A stretch of DNA of 64,000 bases from Ignavibacteriales bacterium. GTDB lineage: Bacteria > Bacteroidota > Ignavibacteria > Ignavibacteriales > Ignavibacteriaceae. The position numbers and the translations under genes were made by a program. Positions 41,428 through 51,401 of this stretch are shown one piece after another (position 1 is the stretch's first letter; each line of letters begins with the position of its first letter). The notes beneath the pieces were generated by a model that saw nothing but the letters and a program-made list of their open reading frames with translations, was not told the DNA's origin and ran no database searches. The stretch spans positions 1 through 64,000 of the forward strand of contig JADJNX010000006.1 of NCBI GenBank assembly GCA_016714125.1, in the 5' to 3' direction.

Positions 41428-42259
41428 CTATTTTACAAGCTCAACCTTAAAAGAATATTTAAGTTGTTTCATGTTGGGTCTTTCACCGCCACCGGGGCGA
41501 TTGCCACCCTGGCCTTTGCCCATTCCACCGCCGTGATTACCTCCACCACCGGGCATTCCGGCACCTTCACCTTCGTCACGATCCATTCCACCACCGGGGC
41601 GTTTGCCATCCATATCAAATTTTCCTGTTTCGAAGTTCAGGGAAAGGGTTTTTGTTGAGGATTGAAACAACCGGTCAGAAACATCATCACCCTTTAGAGG
41701 GATTTGCAGTTCAATTACAAACTGTCCCTCACTCATGTTAAAATTGCCTTTGATGTATTTCCCAATCGAAGCATCGGCAGTGTAGATTGGATATTCATCT
41801 TTGGTTATCACCTGAATTTGATTATTTATTCTTTTGAGGGCAGAAATGAAATCCATCGGGTCTTGTTGTTGGTCTTTTTTGCCGTCGCCAAATCCTCTAA
41901 TCTCTCTTAGGTCTTCGGGGAGAGGTTTTAGTGGATATCTAAATCCAAGTTCTTCACCACCTTCGGAATTGATCCAAAGTGTGAGACCTGTGTTTAGGAT
42001 TTTCATTATGTTTTGTCGGTTGGCGGTCACCACAAGGATATAAAGTGACTTGTCATCGTTTTTGAAGCCAAAAGCAATGTTGTCATCTTCAATTTGGGTT
42101 AGTCTTCCCATCCAGTCATTTCTCATACCATCAACTACAACGGCTTCATTTGTTAGTGAACTTGTTACATTTTGTACCGATGTGCAGGATGTGAGGGTGA
42201 ATGCACCTGCTAAAATTATTAAAACACCTGAAATACGAGACCAAAAGATTGTTAGACAT
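41428..42259 (-). CDS. Uncharacterised lipoprotein with Gly/Asp-rich tail region (frameshifted start)
   Basis: The clear frame (42126-41428) continues upstream through a lipoprotein signal, SGVLIILAGAFTLTSC, and reaches an ATG at 42259 if one extra A near 42252 is removed. The mature part (about 250 residues) has a beta-sandwich start (AVVVDGMRNDWMGRLTQIEDDNIAFGFKNDD) reminiscent of DOMON/CBM9-like folds. A low-complexity stretch at 41480-41610, made of Gly, Arg, Asp, Met and His (PGGGMDRDEGEGAGMPGGGG and similar), precedes a final strand KYSFKVELVK. The function is unknown. The Gly/His/Met/Asp-rich loop beside a metal-efflux locus may bind metal; this is only inference. Confidence 0.6.
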
Positions 42260-42654
42260 TATCATTCCGAATTTTTTTAATCATACAATTTAGACAATTT
42301 TATGGAAATTGAGGTTTAATGGAGTTATTTCGCCTTGCAGACGGCAATCGGGGCCTACGAATATTTAATCCCGCTGGCGGGATAAGAATGGTTGGGGGGT
42401 GGACATATTGGCTACGAATATCGATTCCTCTTCGAGGAAAATTTTGGTGAGATAATCAAAAATATCCGTGGCCATCCGTGAAAATCAGTGAAATCCGCGT
42501 AACTAATTCCCGTTTTATTTTGCTTAGGGCAATCGGGACGATTACCTCTCCTCACTCTTACGGCTACACTCTTTCCATTTGTCCTAAATTATGGTGATTT
42601 TATGTGGGAATTGTTTTTATTTGCGATGGTATTTATAAATAAACAGGTGTTTAG
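42260..42654. repeat. Intergenic hairpin repeat element with flanking 10-base repeats
   Basis: GGCAATCGGG occurs at 42343-42352 and again at 42528-42537. Between them are two similar units that each start CTACGAATAT and contain a small hairpin (ATCCCGC/GCGGGAT near 42370-42386; TTCCTC/GAGGAA near 42424-42440). A short degenerate array follows (ATCCGTGG, ATCCGTGA, ATCAGTGA, ATCCGCGT). No gene is visible. CCGATTGCC, the reverse complement of part of the end motif, recurs at about 59328. Confidence 0.6.
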
Positions 42655-43460
42655 TTGGAAAACAGAAAAGTTGCAATTCTTGGTGGTGGAAATATTGGTT
42701 CCGCCATTGCATTGGTTTAAATGAGTCGAAGTTAATCGATGCACAAAATATTATCGTTACAAGAAGAAGTGAAGAAGGTCTAAAACGATTTTCTGATCTT
42801 GGAATGAATGTGACCACTTCAAATATAAAAGCCATTGGGATGGCGGAAATAATTGTTGTTGCAGTTACCCCAAAAGATCTGGATGGAGTGCTTCGAGAAA
42901 TCGATCCATTTTTGGTTGAGGGGAAACATGAACTTATTTCGATAGTGTCAGGCGCCTCGATTAAAGATATGAAATCGCAACTGACCAAAAAAGTGGCAGT
43001 TATCAGGGCAATGCCAAACACTGCGGTTGCAATTCGTGAGTCGATGACCTGTCTGTGCGGTGATTCAGAGGACAAGGCCGCTCTCGACCGTGCCACAAAA
43101 CTTTTTGAACCTCTTGGTGCTGCGATAATTATTCGTGAAGATTTGATGGTCCCTGCCACTGCACTTTGTGCTTGTGGAATTGCTTTCTTTTTAAGAGCAG
43201 TAAGAGCAGCTTCCCAGGGTGGGATCGAGATAGGTTTCCATGCAGAGGATGCATTGTTTATGGCAGCCCAGACAGCCAAAGGTGCAGCGGCACTCCTGCT
43301 TCAAAAAGGGGCACATCCTGAGAGTGAAGTTGACAAAGTAACCACTCCCAGAGGATGCACTATTGCGGGATTAAATCAGATGGAGCACTCGGGTTTTAGT
43401 TCTTCTTTGATCAAAGGGATTGTTATTTCTGCTGAAAAAGCTGAGAAACTTTACTCTTGA
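42655..43460 (+). CDS. proC: Pyrroline-5-carboxylate reductase (frameshifted)
   Basis: The Rossmann start KVAILGGGNIGSAIAL lies in one frame and is joined near 42718 to the rest (LIDAQNIIVTRRSEEGLKRF). ProC motifs follow: VVAVTPKDLDGVL, SIVSGASIKDM, AVIRAMPNTAVAIRESMT, then the dimer domain GCTIAGLNQMEHSGFSSSLIKGI (TTPRG/AGLN). The start is uncertain: a TTG at 42655 (LENRKVAIL) is the only codon near the Rossmann strand. About 268 residues, normal for ProC. It reduces 1-pyrroline-5-carboxylate to proline with NAD(P)H, the last step of proline synthesis. Confidence 0.88.
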
Positions 43461-43505
43461 TTTAAGAGAAATAAATAGGCTAAATGATTTTGGACGGAGG
43501 TTCTT

Positions 43506-45092
43506 CTATAATTGAATCTCCGCTGTTATTCCAAGATCATTTGCGAAGTCATCATCGGTGTGATGACAAGAAGTGCACTTCTAAAATTCCGCAGTGAAGC
43601 GGAGAGCATCTCAATTCCTTTAAGATCAAGGTTGTTGGTTGGTTCGTCAAGTATCAGAAGTGACGGGGCTTCCGGCATTGAAACAAGCACCCCAATAGCA
43701 GCTCTGATCAACTCTCCGCCGCTTAATGAAGAGACTGTTTTTTTGCAGTCATCACCATAAAAACCGAGTCTTCCCAATCTGATTCTTATCTCCGTTTCTG
43801 AGATGATGAATTTACTCTTTTCGAGGGCATTCTCAAGAATGGTTTTGTTCGGGTCAAGAAATGAGAGTGTCTGATCAAAATAAATCACCTGTTTTGGAAA
43901 ATGGGTAATTTCTCCTGTAATTATGGACAACTCACCCGTAATTACCCGACAAAGAGACGATTTGCCCGAGCCATTAGCCCCAATAATTCTGATTCTGTCA
44001 TTTTTGAGATTGAAAAAGTGAGTGGAATCTGCCAAAGGGGTTTCTCCGAGGGCTGTGTTGATTTCAGTACATGCAAAAAGAGTTGAGGAGCGTGATCCCC
44101 CCTCTCTAAAATCAAATTTTACTTTTTTCTCCAGAACCACATTCTTTTTAGCTTCCAAAAGTTTTTCCTGAGACTCTTCGATCCGTTTGTTATGTGTCTC
44201 GATTGTCCGTTTCAGCGACTTTTCGCCCGTATCTTTTAATTTATCAAGCATGATAGTGGGGATGCCTGAATCCCTTTTGGTTTTTGATGCAGCTTTTGTC
44301 CTTTTACCTGATCCCCAATAACCTCCTCTGCTTTTCGAATTTTGGCTTTGAGTTCTTTTTGAGTTTCGATCAGGTTAACCGTGCAGCCTCACTTTCTGCT
44401 GTTCTGATCTCGTGGTAAAGATCATAGCCCCCACCAAACACCTTTATACCCAGATTTGACAATTCAAATATCCTGTCAACCTGACGGAGAAGTTGCCGGT
44501 CATGACTGACGATAATCACTCCTGCTGACCGGGAAATATTTTTTATGGTTTCCACCACAAGGGCTCGTCCATCTTTGTCGAGATGGTTTGTTGGCTCATC
44601 GAGGATAACAAATTCATAGTTTTGGGTATATAGAGAGGCGAGTGTGGCTCTTACGATTTCACCACCGCTAAGATTAATTGCCGGGGTGTCAGGGTCAAAT
44701 CCGATAAGTCTCATTTGGTTGAGGGCCCTGTTTATCCTCTCCTCAATTAACCAGTCATCATCAAGAATCTTAAAATCATTTTCATCACCATTCCCTGCTG
44801 TAATTCTCTGAAATGCCCGAAATTCTTCGCTGATGTCAAGCAGGTCAACTATTGTTTTATTCCCGGGCGAAATGGAGATCTGGGGCAGATACTTTACATT
44901 TTGAGGTTTGGATATGCTTCCGGACGATGGTTGCAAAAGTCCGGCTGCGATTTTTGAAAGCGTGGATTTACCACAACCGTTAACACCGATGAGACCGGAG
45001 ACACCAGGTCCGAATGAAAGGGAAATGTCCTTAAAAAGGTTAAAACCGTTGGGGAATGTGTAAGAAATATTGGATAAAGAAATACAAGGCAT
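43506..45092 (-). CDS. ABC-F ATPase (two ABC domains), frameshifted linker and end
   Basis: About 528 residues. Domain 1 (45092-44370) has Walker A GVNGCGKST, signature NLSGGE, Walker B VILDEPTNHLD and switch His in SHDRQ. A frame change between 44370 and 44251 crosses the charged coiled-coil linker. Domain 2 (to 43506) has GANGSGKSS, SLSGGE and LLILDEPTNNLD. The apparent C-terminus is shifted: one frame change near 43555 gives DDDFANDLGITAEIQL and a stop at 43506. ABC-F proteins act at the ribosome in translation or antibiotic protection and have no membrane domain. The subfamily is not clear; the short linker resembles small ABC-F members. Confidence 0.82.
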
Positions 45093-45244
45093 AATAACTC
45101 CTGTGCTAAAGTTTTCGATTGATTGCTCAGCTGTTTGTTGGAGTTATATTTTCACTCGTGGTTCCTTTTTATTTAAGAAGTGTGATCCAAATTTAGTAAT
45201 TCAGATGCAAATTATCAAAATGTATCTTGATGGATGGTTAATAA

Positions 45245-45328
45245 TTATGCTCCGGCGGCGCTTACAGTTGTAAAAAACAGGAGTATGGCTATTATAATTA
45301 AAACAATTGAAAGTAATAAAGTTTTCAT
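45245..45328 (-). CDS. Possible 27-residue membrane peptide
   Basis: ATG at 45328, MKTLLLSIVLIIIAILLFFT then a short TVSAAGA tail, with an AAAGAGA sequence a few bases upstream. It is a single hydrophobic helix with a Lys at the start. The surrounding 45093-45477 has no other frame worth reporting. It could be a small membrane protein, a leader peptide or chance. Confidence 0.3.
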   Translation of the reverse strand: MKTLLLSIVLIIIAILLFFTTVSAAGA

Positions 45329-45477
45329 GTCTGAAGTCTCTTTCTATTAGGTTGCTTTCCTGTTTTTTAGACTTCGATAAAATCAAAAAGGTTGCAGTTG
45401 GGGAGAGGCGGAGAGAAAATTCCCCGGTTCCAATTCTGTGAAACCGGGGAAGATAAAGATTTTTATGGGCAGGAAAA

Positions 45478-46881
45478 TTATTTCATAACATTAATAAACA
45501 GGATAGCGAGAGTTGCGAGGTTACCCACAATTCCAAGAACCATCGCAGTATCTCCAAGGTAGGACCAGAATGATCGTTGAACTTCTTTTGGGATATAAAT
45601 ATAATCACCGGGTTCAAGTTGACCATTATATCCCTCAACCGCATGCCACTGTTTTGTATTTCCTTTAATGATCATGATATCATCGACATTTGCGTATTCG
45701 TTAAGTCCACCCGCCTGACGGATGTAATACTGAACATCCATTCCCTTGGTATAGGGAATCCATCCCGGATATGGAACTTGACCGACCATATTTATTCCAA
45801 TGGGGATACTTGAAATAACAATAATATCACCCATTTGGATGCGGTAATTTTCATAGAAATTTCTTAGAGTGTCATTTTTTACTGTTAGATCAATTAACTG
45901 GCTGTTGTTGTAAAAATTTAATTGCGCTTCAAGTCTAAGGTATGAAGTGTCTCGCTCGTTTAGTCCGGAGAGTCTGTAGAGGTTCAGGAAGTCGAGCATA
46001 CTCAACTCTGACATAAATTTCTGAATATCCACAACATTTTTATCTTCTTGCATATCAATTTTTTCCCTTGGAGCATCAACACCATAATAAGCACGAATAA
46101 CGCTGGAGGGAAGGTTTTTGCTTTTTAAGAGACGGATATTGTTAAGAGAGGCTGTGGGGGTTAGCCCACCGGCGAGTTCTATCGCTTCCTTTAATGTTTG
46201 TTGTTTCCTTCCAAAAGGGACATAGCCGGGTCGGTTTACCTCACCGATAACAAGAATTTTAAACTCATCCATGAAAGGTTGCTCATCACCAACCACTATC
46301 CTGTCACGATTTTGCAGTCTTGTGTTTGAAGTTGTCGCAACCCGAATTTTTTCCACTTTTGATCTGTCATAACTGACACGATAAATAGTGGTTGAATCGA
46401 ATCCTTCAAAGGCTTTGTTTGTTCCGAGAGCGTAATAAATTGCATCCTGTAAGTTGTCACCATCGATAAAGTGATACCTGCCGGAGTTGTTAACAGCTCC
46501 TTCAATTTCGTAATAGATTGCCTCAAAATCGGCAACAGGCATAACAATTATGTCATCATTACGAAGATATGGATTCTGATTAATATCACCGTTAATTCGA
46601 AATTTCTGAATGTCGATGTTTATCATTTCCCCGGATGCTCTTTTAACTTTGATGTTCCTGAGGCAGATCGTGGTTTTTCCCGCTCCGGCGTTATACATCA
46701 CTCTGGTGAGAAACTGGTCAATTCTTTCACTCGGAGCTGCCGGGTATGAACCCGAAAGGGTCGGGTTACCAACTACACTGATGCTCAACTTACCTTCGAT
46801 GAACTCCATTGGAGTTTTGTCTTTTTGGGCAGAAAGAAGAGCTGTGAGAAGAACCAATGATAGAATGAACCTCTTCATCAA
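45478..46881 (-). CDS. SLBB-domain polysaccharide export protein
   Basis: 467 residues, intact, with a signal peptide (MMKRFILSLVLLTALLSAQ). The N-terminal poly-export-like strand region (SVVGNPTLSGSYPAAPSERI) is followed by three SLBB-type modules (YEIEGAVNNSGRYHFIDGDNLQDAIYYALG; LVIGEVNRPGYVPFGRKQQTLKEAIELAGG; INMVGQVPYPGWIPYTKGMDVQYYIRQAGG). A C-terminal membrane helix (MVLGIVGNLATLAILFINVM) ends the protein. It resembles Wza-type outer-membrane export proteins, although the C-terminal helix also fits an inner-membrane end. It starts one base after the stop of rfbB on the same strand, so the two are cotranscribed. Confidence 0.85.
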   Translation of the reverse strand: MMKRFILSLVLLTALLSAQKDKTPMEFIEGKLSISVVGNPTLSGSYPAAPSERIDQFLTRVMYNAGAGKTTICLRNIKVKRASGEMINIDIQKFRINGDINQNPYLRNDDIIVMPVADFEAIYYEIEGAVNNSGRYHFIDGDNLQDAIYYALGTNKAFEGFDSTTIYRVSYDRSKVEKIRVATTSNTRLQNRDRIVVGDEQPFMDEFKILVIGEVNRPGYVPFGRKQQTLKEAIELAGGLTPTASLNNIRLLKSKNLPSSVIRAYYGVDAPREKIDMQEDKNVVDIQKFMSELSMLDFLNLYRLSGLNERDTSYLRLEAQLNFYNNSQLIDLTVKNDTLRNFYENYRIQMGDIIVISSIPIGINMVGQVPYPGWIPYTKGMDVQYYIRQAGGLNEYANVDDIMIIKGNTKQWHAVEGYNGQLEPGDYIYIPKEVQRSFWSYLGDTAMVLGIVGNLATLAILFINVMK

Positions 46882-47895
46882 CTACCTCTTTCCGTAGAGT
46901 TGCGCATAATATTTTTCATATTCACCTGAAATAATCCTCTGCCACCACTCTTTGTTGTTCAGATACCAGTCTATTGTTTCTCCGATAGCTGACTCAAATG
47001 AAAATTCGGGTGTCCAGCCAAGTTCGGTTTCAATTTTTGTATTGTCAATTGCATAACGGCGGTCGTGCCCGGGGCGATCTTTCACATACTCGATCATTTC
47101 ATCCCCTTTCCCAAGGTGTTTAAGGATGAGTCTCACGATCTCGATATTGGTCATCTCATTTTTTGCACCGATGTTATAAACTTCGCCAATTTTTCCTTTT
47201 TCGAGAACTGTTTCAATCGCATAGTTGTGGTCGAGCACATATATCCAGTCGCGCACATTAAGTCCATCGCCATAAACAGGGAGTTTTTTCCCGTTTAGGG
47301 TATTGATGATCATAAGCGGGATTAGTTTTTCGGGGAATTGGAAGGGACCGTAATTATTTGAACATCTGGTGGTAACAACAGGCATTCCGTAGGTGTGATA
47401 AAACGCCTGAACCATCATGTCGGCTGCAGCTTTACTCGATGAATAGGGACTGTTGGGGGAGATTGGTGTTTTTTCAGTAAAATATCCGGTGGCGCCAAGT
47501 GAGCCATAAACTTCATCTGTGGAAACCTGAAGGAATCTTTCCACTTCAAACCGGCGGGCGGTTTCGAGCAGTACATTTGTGCCGATTACATTGGTTTCAT
47601 AAAAAACTTTGGAGCCGAGGATACTTCTGTCAACATGGGATTCAGCAGCAAAATTGACCACATATTTAATGTCATATTTCCTAAAAACATATTCAACCAT
47701 TTCAGAATTAGCAATATCACCTTTTACAAAGCGGTAATTCTTTTTGGTCTCAGAGTTTTTCAGGTTTTCAAGGTTGCCGGCATAGGTTAACTTATCGAGG
47801 TTTACAATAAAAATATCATCCCTTTTATCAAGGAGTGCGTTAATAAAGTTACTGCCAATAAATCCGGCTCCACCGGTAACGAGAATGTTTTTCAT
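46882..47895 (-). CDS. rfbB: dTDP-glucose 4,6-dehydratase
   Basis: 337 residues, intact. Extended SDR: NAD motif TGGAGFIGSNF, then DKLTYAGNLENL (typical of RfbB), NFAAESHVDRSI, VSTDEVYG with the catalytic Thr-Asp-Glu, Tyr and Lys in YSSSKAAAD, and RCSNNYGPFQFPEKLIPL. It converts dTDP-glucose to dTDP-4-keto-6-deoxyglucose, the entry to rhamnose and other deoxysugars. RfbA, C and D are not next to it, but an SDR resembling RfbD lies at 57442-58331. It is cotranscribed with the SLBB export protein downstream. Confidence 0.95.
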   Translation of the reverse strand: MKNILVTGGAGFIGSNFINALLDKRDDIFIVNLDKLTYAGNLENLKNSETKKNYRFVKGDIANSEMVEYVFRKYDIKYVVNFAAESHVDRSILGSKVFYETNVIGTNVLLETARRFEVERFLQVSTDEVYGSLGATGYFTEKTPISPNSPYSSSKAAADMMVQAFYHTYGMPVVTTRCSNNYGPFQFPEKLIPLMIINTLNGKKLPVYGDGLNVRDWIYVLDHNYAIETVLEKGKIGEVYNIGAKNEMTNIEIVRLILKHLGKGDEMIEYVKDRPGHDRRYAIDNTKIETELGWTPEFSFESAIGETIDWYLNNKEWWQRIISGEYEKYYAQLYGKR

Positions 47896-47934
47896 GAAAA
47901 GAAATATCCTAAAAAGTTTGTTAAATTAATAAAA

Positions 47935-48699
47935 TCAATAGAAAAAGAGACCTGCCATTACGCCGAATTGTAAAAAGAATCCATTCCCTTTAAGGTCTGC
48001 TTCGGGGAAATTTGTAACAGGTATGCGATTTTCGGCTTTTCAGTTGTCACCAAACATTGTGAAAGAGTATCCTGCTCCAACTCTCACCGAGATGAGTGGA
48101 TGAAGAAGTAGATCGGCATTTAATGTCGGGGCAAGTACCATGTAGGTATTAGAATATTTTCTGCCAAACGAGCGTGTTGAGCCGAGGACATCGTCTTTCA
48201 TTGTGTTCAGGTCGCCGTTCCAATCAACAGAACCACTGTGTTTGTAGAGCTCAAGTTCTTGTCCACCAACACCGATAATTCCGCCAACAGAAAGAGCCCA
48301 GTCACGAATGAAAGGGAGTGAATACTCGACAGTCAGACCTGCAAATGAATTGGTATAACGGCTTTCCTTATTAAATCCATTTACACTCCCTTTTGAGGAG
48401 GTGCCGGAAGTAAAACCAATTCCACCCAATCTGAGGTGTTTAACAAATCCGATATAGATGAAACCACCACCGCTTGATGTATAAAATGCCTGAGACATTT
48501 CGGGAGTTCCAAAACCGGAGAGAGCCTTGTTAATGGCTGCAAAATCCATAAATGCAATTCCACCCAAATAACCACCACCACCGCCAAAGGGTGCATCAAA
48601 AGCGGGAGCGCGTTCGATTGGTTCATAATCATCATCTTCAGGCTGAGCCATTACCACACTAAGTGAGATAAAAAGGAGCAGCAATAGTTTTTTTAACAC
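47935..48699 (-). CDS. Uncharacterised outer-membrane beta-barrel-like protein (frameshifted end)
   Basis: Signal peptide MLKKLLLLLFISLSVVMA, then an acidic linker and a Gly-rich stretch (FGGGGGYLGG). A series of amphipathic strands of barrel type follows (HLRLGGIGFTSG, YTNSFAGLTVEYSLPF, WALSVGGIIGVGGQELELY, ISVRVGAGYSFTMFGDN). The first stop at 48040 is premature: one added base gives an in-register ending with LKGNGFFLQFGVMAGLFF at 47935. About 254 residues. I recognise no named family. It lies in the leftward envelope group between a transglutaminase-like protein (eight bases upstream) and rfbB. Confidence 0.65.
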
Positions 48700-48706
48700 A
48701 AATACC

Positions 48707-50140
48707 TCAGTTGTCGTTTGTATAATCTAAATAAATGTCGTAATTCCAGGTATTGAAGTAGAGGTTTCCACCTCTCCATTCCACTTCACCTCTTTGAAAA
48801 TCGACAGTTTCACTTCTTGGATAAATCTTTGCGGGGAAGAAGTTACCCGAAAAATCGTCGTTAACAATAAAATGATAATTATCGGTGTTGCCAAGATAAT
48901 AATATCTTACTAATTGGTCATCCGAGTCTTTAAGTTTGAATGACTGATCCACCGGGATCCAACCTGTCTCATTAAAGTAAACCTCAGCCCAGTCGTGAAG
49001 GTTCACCTCGGGCGGATGGAGCATCCAGCCACTTTGCCATTTAGCGGGAATTCCATTCATTCGGCAAAGGGTGATAAAGAGAAGTGACTGAATTCCACAG
49101 TCGCCATGTTTATTGGTATAACAATATATCGGGAGGCTTTCGATGGTCGAATATTCCAAAGCTCCTGCCCAGGGGATGTTGTAATTGATCCATTCATAGA
49201 TCAGCTTAAACTTTTTTACAGGTTCGGTTTCGCTACCGATAATTTTTGCTGATAATTGTTTTAATTCGTCAGAAAAAGGGATATGGGGGAGTCGCTCTGC
49301 TGTATATTCGGCAAAAAGTTCTGAGGAAGTGTCTATCGTATATTTTTTATTAAAATCGATGCCATTGTATTCGGAGTATGACTTAAATTTATAAACAACT
49401 TCAAAAACCAGAGGACTGTCCTTTTGCGCAACTGCCTCAAGATAAATTGATCTGTGAGTTGAGTTAAACGGGGATACAATAAAATTTTCATAATTTGCTG
49501 AAATAAACTCAACATCCGTTTGGCGATCACGCACTTCGGAGGGATAAGGGAGCCAACATCTTACAATTTCCCCGGGTGGAACGGCATTTGGTTTTACAGT
49601 TAAAGTGTATTTAACCTTTATATTCAAAGGTTTTACCAATTTGGTATCTTTTTCTTTACTTTCTTCAATCACTGAAGGGAGCAAATCAAGCAGATACATA
49701 TCGAGAGGATCGGGGGGTGTTCCTTCAACTTCCTCAAATCGTTTTTTTGCTTCAGTGTCAAGTCTAAAAAGATTTCTGGCAGCGCGGTTAAAGTACTTCT
49801 TTTCACCGTCGATGATTCTCATTTCCAGAACCCTGTTTATCTCCCAGGCATCCAACTGAGTGTCTGTTACCTCAGGATAATATTTGGCGATGTATTTTTT
49901 TACATCGGCTCGTGATAACGAAAAGTCGATTTTAATCCTTTTCATCAAATCGAGTTTAAAATTCAGATCATAACTCTGGGAGGGGGAGAGTTTTTCATCG
50001 GAGAAAAGTTCGCGGATTTCCCCGGCAGCTTTGGTAAATTCACCCTTTTTAACTAGATCATCCACGCCTGCGAATGAGGTTTGTGCTAAAAGATTAAATG
50101 TTGAAATCATAATTAACAGGGCTGTGAAAAGTATTTTCAT
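48707..50140 (-). CDS. Periplasmic transglutaminase-like protein
   Basis: 477 residues, intact, signal peptide MKILFTALLIMISTFNLLA. The N-terminal 170 residues are helical. A beta domain (VKYTLTVKPNAVPPGEIVRCWLPYP) comes before the transglutaminase-like core, with catalytic Cys348 in HGDCGIQS, His382 in NLHDWAEVYF and Asp398 in PVDQSF. Such proteins act as peptidases or amide-forming enzymes in the periplasm, and the substrate cannot be read. It is the first gene of the leftward group and diverges from the rightward operon starting at 50298, so the two share the 157-base region 50141-50297. Confidence 0.85.
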   Translation of the reverse strand: MKILFTALLIMISTFNLLAQTSFAGVDDLVKKGEFTKAAGEIRELFSDEKLSPSQSYDLNFKLDLMKRIKIDFSLSRADVKKYIAKYYPEVTDTQLDAWEINRVLEMRIIDGEKKYFNRAARNLFRLDTEAKKRFEEVEGTPPDPLDMYLLDLLPSVIEESKEKDTKLVKPLNIKVKYTLTVKPNAVPPGEIVRCWLPYPSEVRDRQTDVEFISANYENFIVSPFNSTHRSIYLEAVAQKDSPLVFEVVYKFKSYSEYNGIDFNKKYTIDTSSELFAEYTAERLPHIPFSDELKQLSAKIIGSETEPVKKFKLIYEWINYNIPWAGALEYSTIESLPIYCYTNKHGDCGIQSLLFITLCRMNGIPAKWQSGWMLHPPEVNLHDWAEVYFNETGWIPVDQSFKLKDSDDQLVRYYYLGNTDNYHFIVNDDFSGNFFPAKIYPRSETVDFQRGEVEWRGGNLYFNTWNYDIYLDYTNDN

Positions 50141-50297
50141 TTTTTACCAAAAAAACGGGGTAAATATTCAGTTTAAACCTTTATTGGGACCATACTGTCA
50201 TAAGTGCGCAAAATTACTCATCTTTATTTGATAATTTGACAGAGTAAAAATTTTCTATTCCGATCACAAAAATACGATATAATGGAAGGCTATTAAA

Positions 50298-51134
50298 ATG
50301 AAAAAATATTTGCTGTTAATGATCCTCTTTTTTTCATTCAATCTACTGCCTCAGTTCCAGTTACAATGGACTTCACCCGGCTTTTCTTACTCAAAATTAT
50401 CCGGTTGGATGGATTTTGAAAAACAAGGGGATAAGTGGCTTCAGAGATTATATACTATCGACAGTACCCGTTTTGATGTTATGCAAACCGGTTACTCGGG
50501 CACACCACAATACAGTTACATTTTTACTGCTCCTGAGAAACTTGCAGGTGCACAGCTTTACTCACTTGGTGAAGATCTTAACGGCAACGGATTTGTTGAT
50601 GCTTACATATTGGGATATAATGGAGTTTCAACCAATTACAGGCAGTCGTTTAAAATTATTGATATCGCTACAGGCTCAATAGTATTTGAGAAAAACGATC
50701 CTAATTTTTATTACAGTTATCCTTCCCTAGCAGATATTAATAATGATGGTTTGTATGAGTTAATTTTGGTAAAGTATGAATATCCTCTCTTTGCAAATTT
50801 TTATTATGAAGTATATTCGACAGGGGTTACCGGAAACAAAGACCAAATTGTTGAATACAGTTTCAACTTAAAACAGAATTATCCCAATCCTTTTAATCCA
50901 GAAACAAAGATTGAATTTAATCTCTCAGAGGCATCATCCGTCAGACTTGAGATATTTAATGTAAATGGAGAGAAGGTTAAAACACTTGTGAATGGTGATT
51001 TACCATCGGGGAATCAAAGTATCAGATGGGATGGATCAAATAACCTGGGCAACCGGGTCCCAACGGGTGTTTATATGTACACACTCACTTCCGGTGGCAA
51101 ATCGTCCACTAAAAAAATGATTGTATTGAAATAG
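50298..51134 (+). CDS. Small T9SS-sorted secreted protein
   Basis: 278 residues, intact, signal peptide MKKYLLLMILFFSFNLLPQ. The middle has two calcium-loop-like repeats (DLNGNGFVDAYI and DINNDGLYELIL) of the FG-GAP/VCBS type. The C-terminus is a FlgD-like T9SS domain (NYPNPFNPETKIEF, PTGVYMYTLTSGG). It is the first gene of a tight rightward operon: the PqqD-like gene starts 12 bases after its stop. It may be the surface component or cargo of that system; this is inference from position. Confidence 0.82.
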   Translation: MKKYLLLMILFFSFNLLPQFQLQWTSPGFSYSKLSGWMDFEKQGDKWLQRLYTIDSTRFDVMQTGYSGTPQYSYIFTAPEKLAGAQLYSLGEDLNGNGFVDAYILGYNGVSTNYRQSFKIIDIATGSIVFEKNDPNFYYSYPSLADINNDGLYELILVKYEYPLFANFYYEVYSTGVTGNKDQIVEYSFNLKQNYPNPFNPETKIEFNLSEASSVRLEIFNVNGEKVKTLVNGDLPSGNQSIRWDGSNNLGNRVPTGVYMYTLTSGGKSSTKKMIVLK

Positions 51135-51146
51135 GAGATAGAGAAA

Positions 51147-51401
51147 ATGCGTCAGTTTGAAGTGCCGGCTTATGCGGCTGTTAGCGATACAGGTTTTATT
51201 TTCCTCGGAAACTCGGGTGAAACATTTAATCTGAATGAAATCGGAAAAGAAATTTTTGATCTAATCAGATTAAAGATGAACACCGAAGAAGTATTTAAAG
51301 AAATACTCGACAATTATGAAGTGGACAGACAAACCTTCGAGCGCGATTTCGAAGATTTTATTAATCGATTATTATCCTATGGTTTAATTAAAGAAATATG
51401 A
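51147..51401 (+). CDS. PqqD-like peptide-binding protein
   Basis: 84 residues, intact. MRQFEVPAYAAVSDTGFIFL followed by GNSGETFNLNEIGKEIFDLI is the beta-hairpin plus helix of the PqqD/RRE winged-helix fold (the usual signature is a strand, then LNxTGxxIWxLl). The rest is two helices ending LLSYGLIKEI. PqqD-type domains bind a peptide and present it to a modifying enzyme. Here no radical SAM PqqE is nearby; the adjacent gene is an ATP-grasp ligase overlapping by four bases (ATGA). Binding of a peptide substrate for that ligase is therefore inferred. Confidence 0.75.
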   Translation: MRQFEVPAYAAVSDTGFIFLGNSGETFNLNEIGKEIFDLIRLKMNTEEVFKEILDNYEVDRQTFERDFEDFINRLLSYGLIKEI

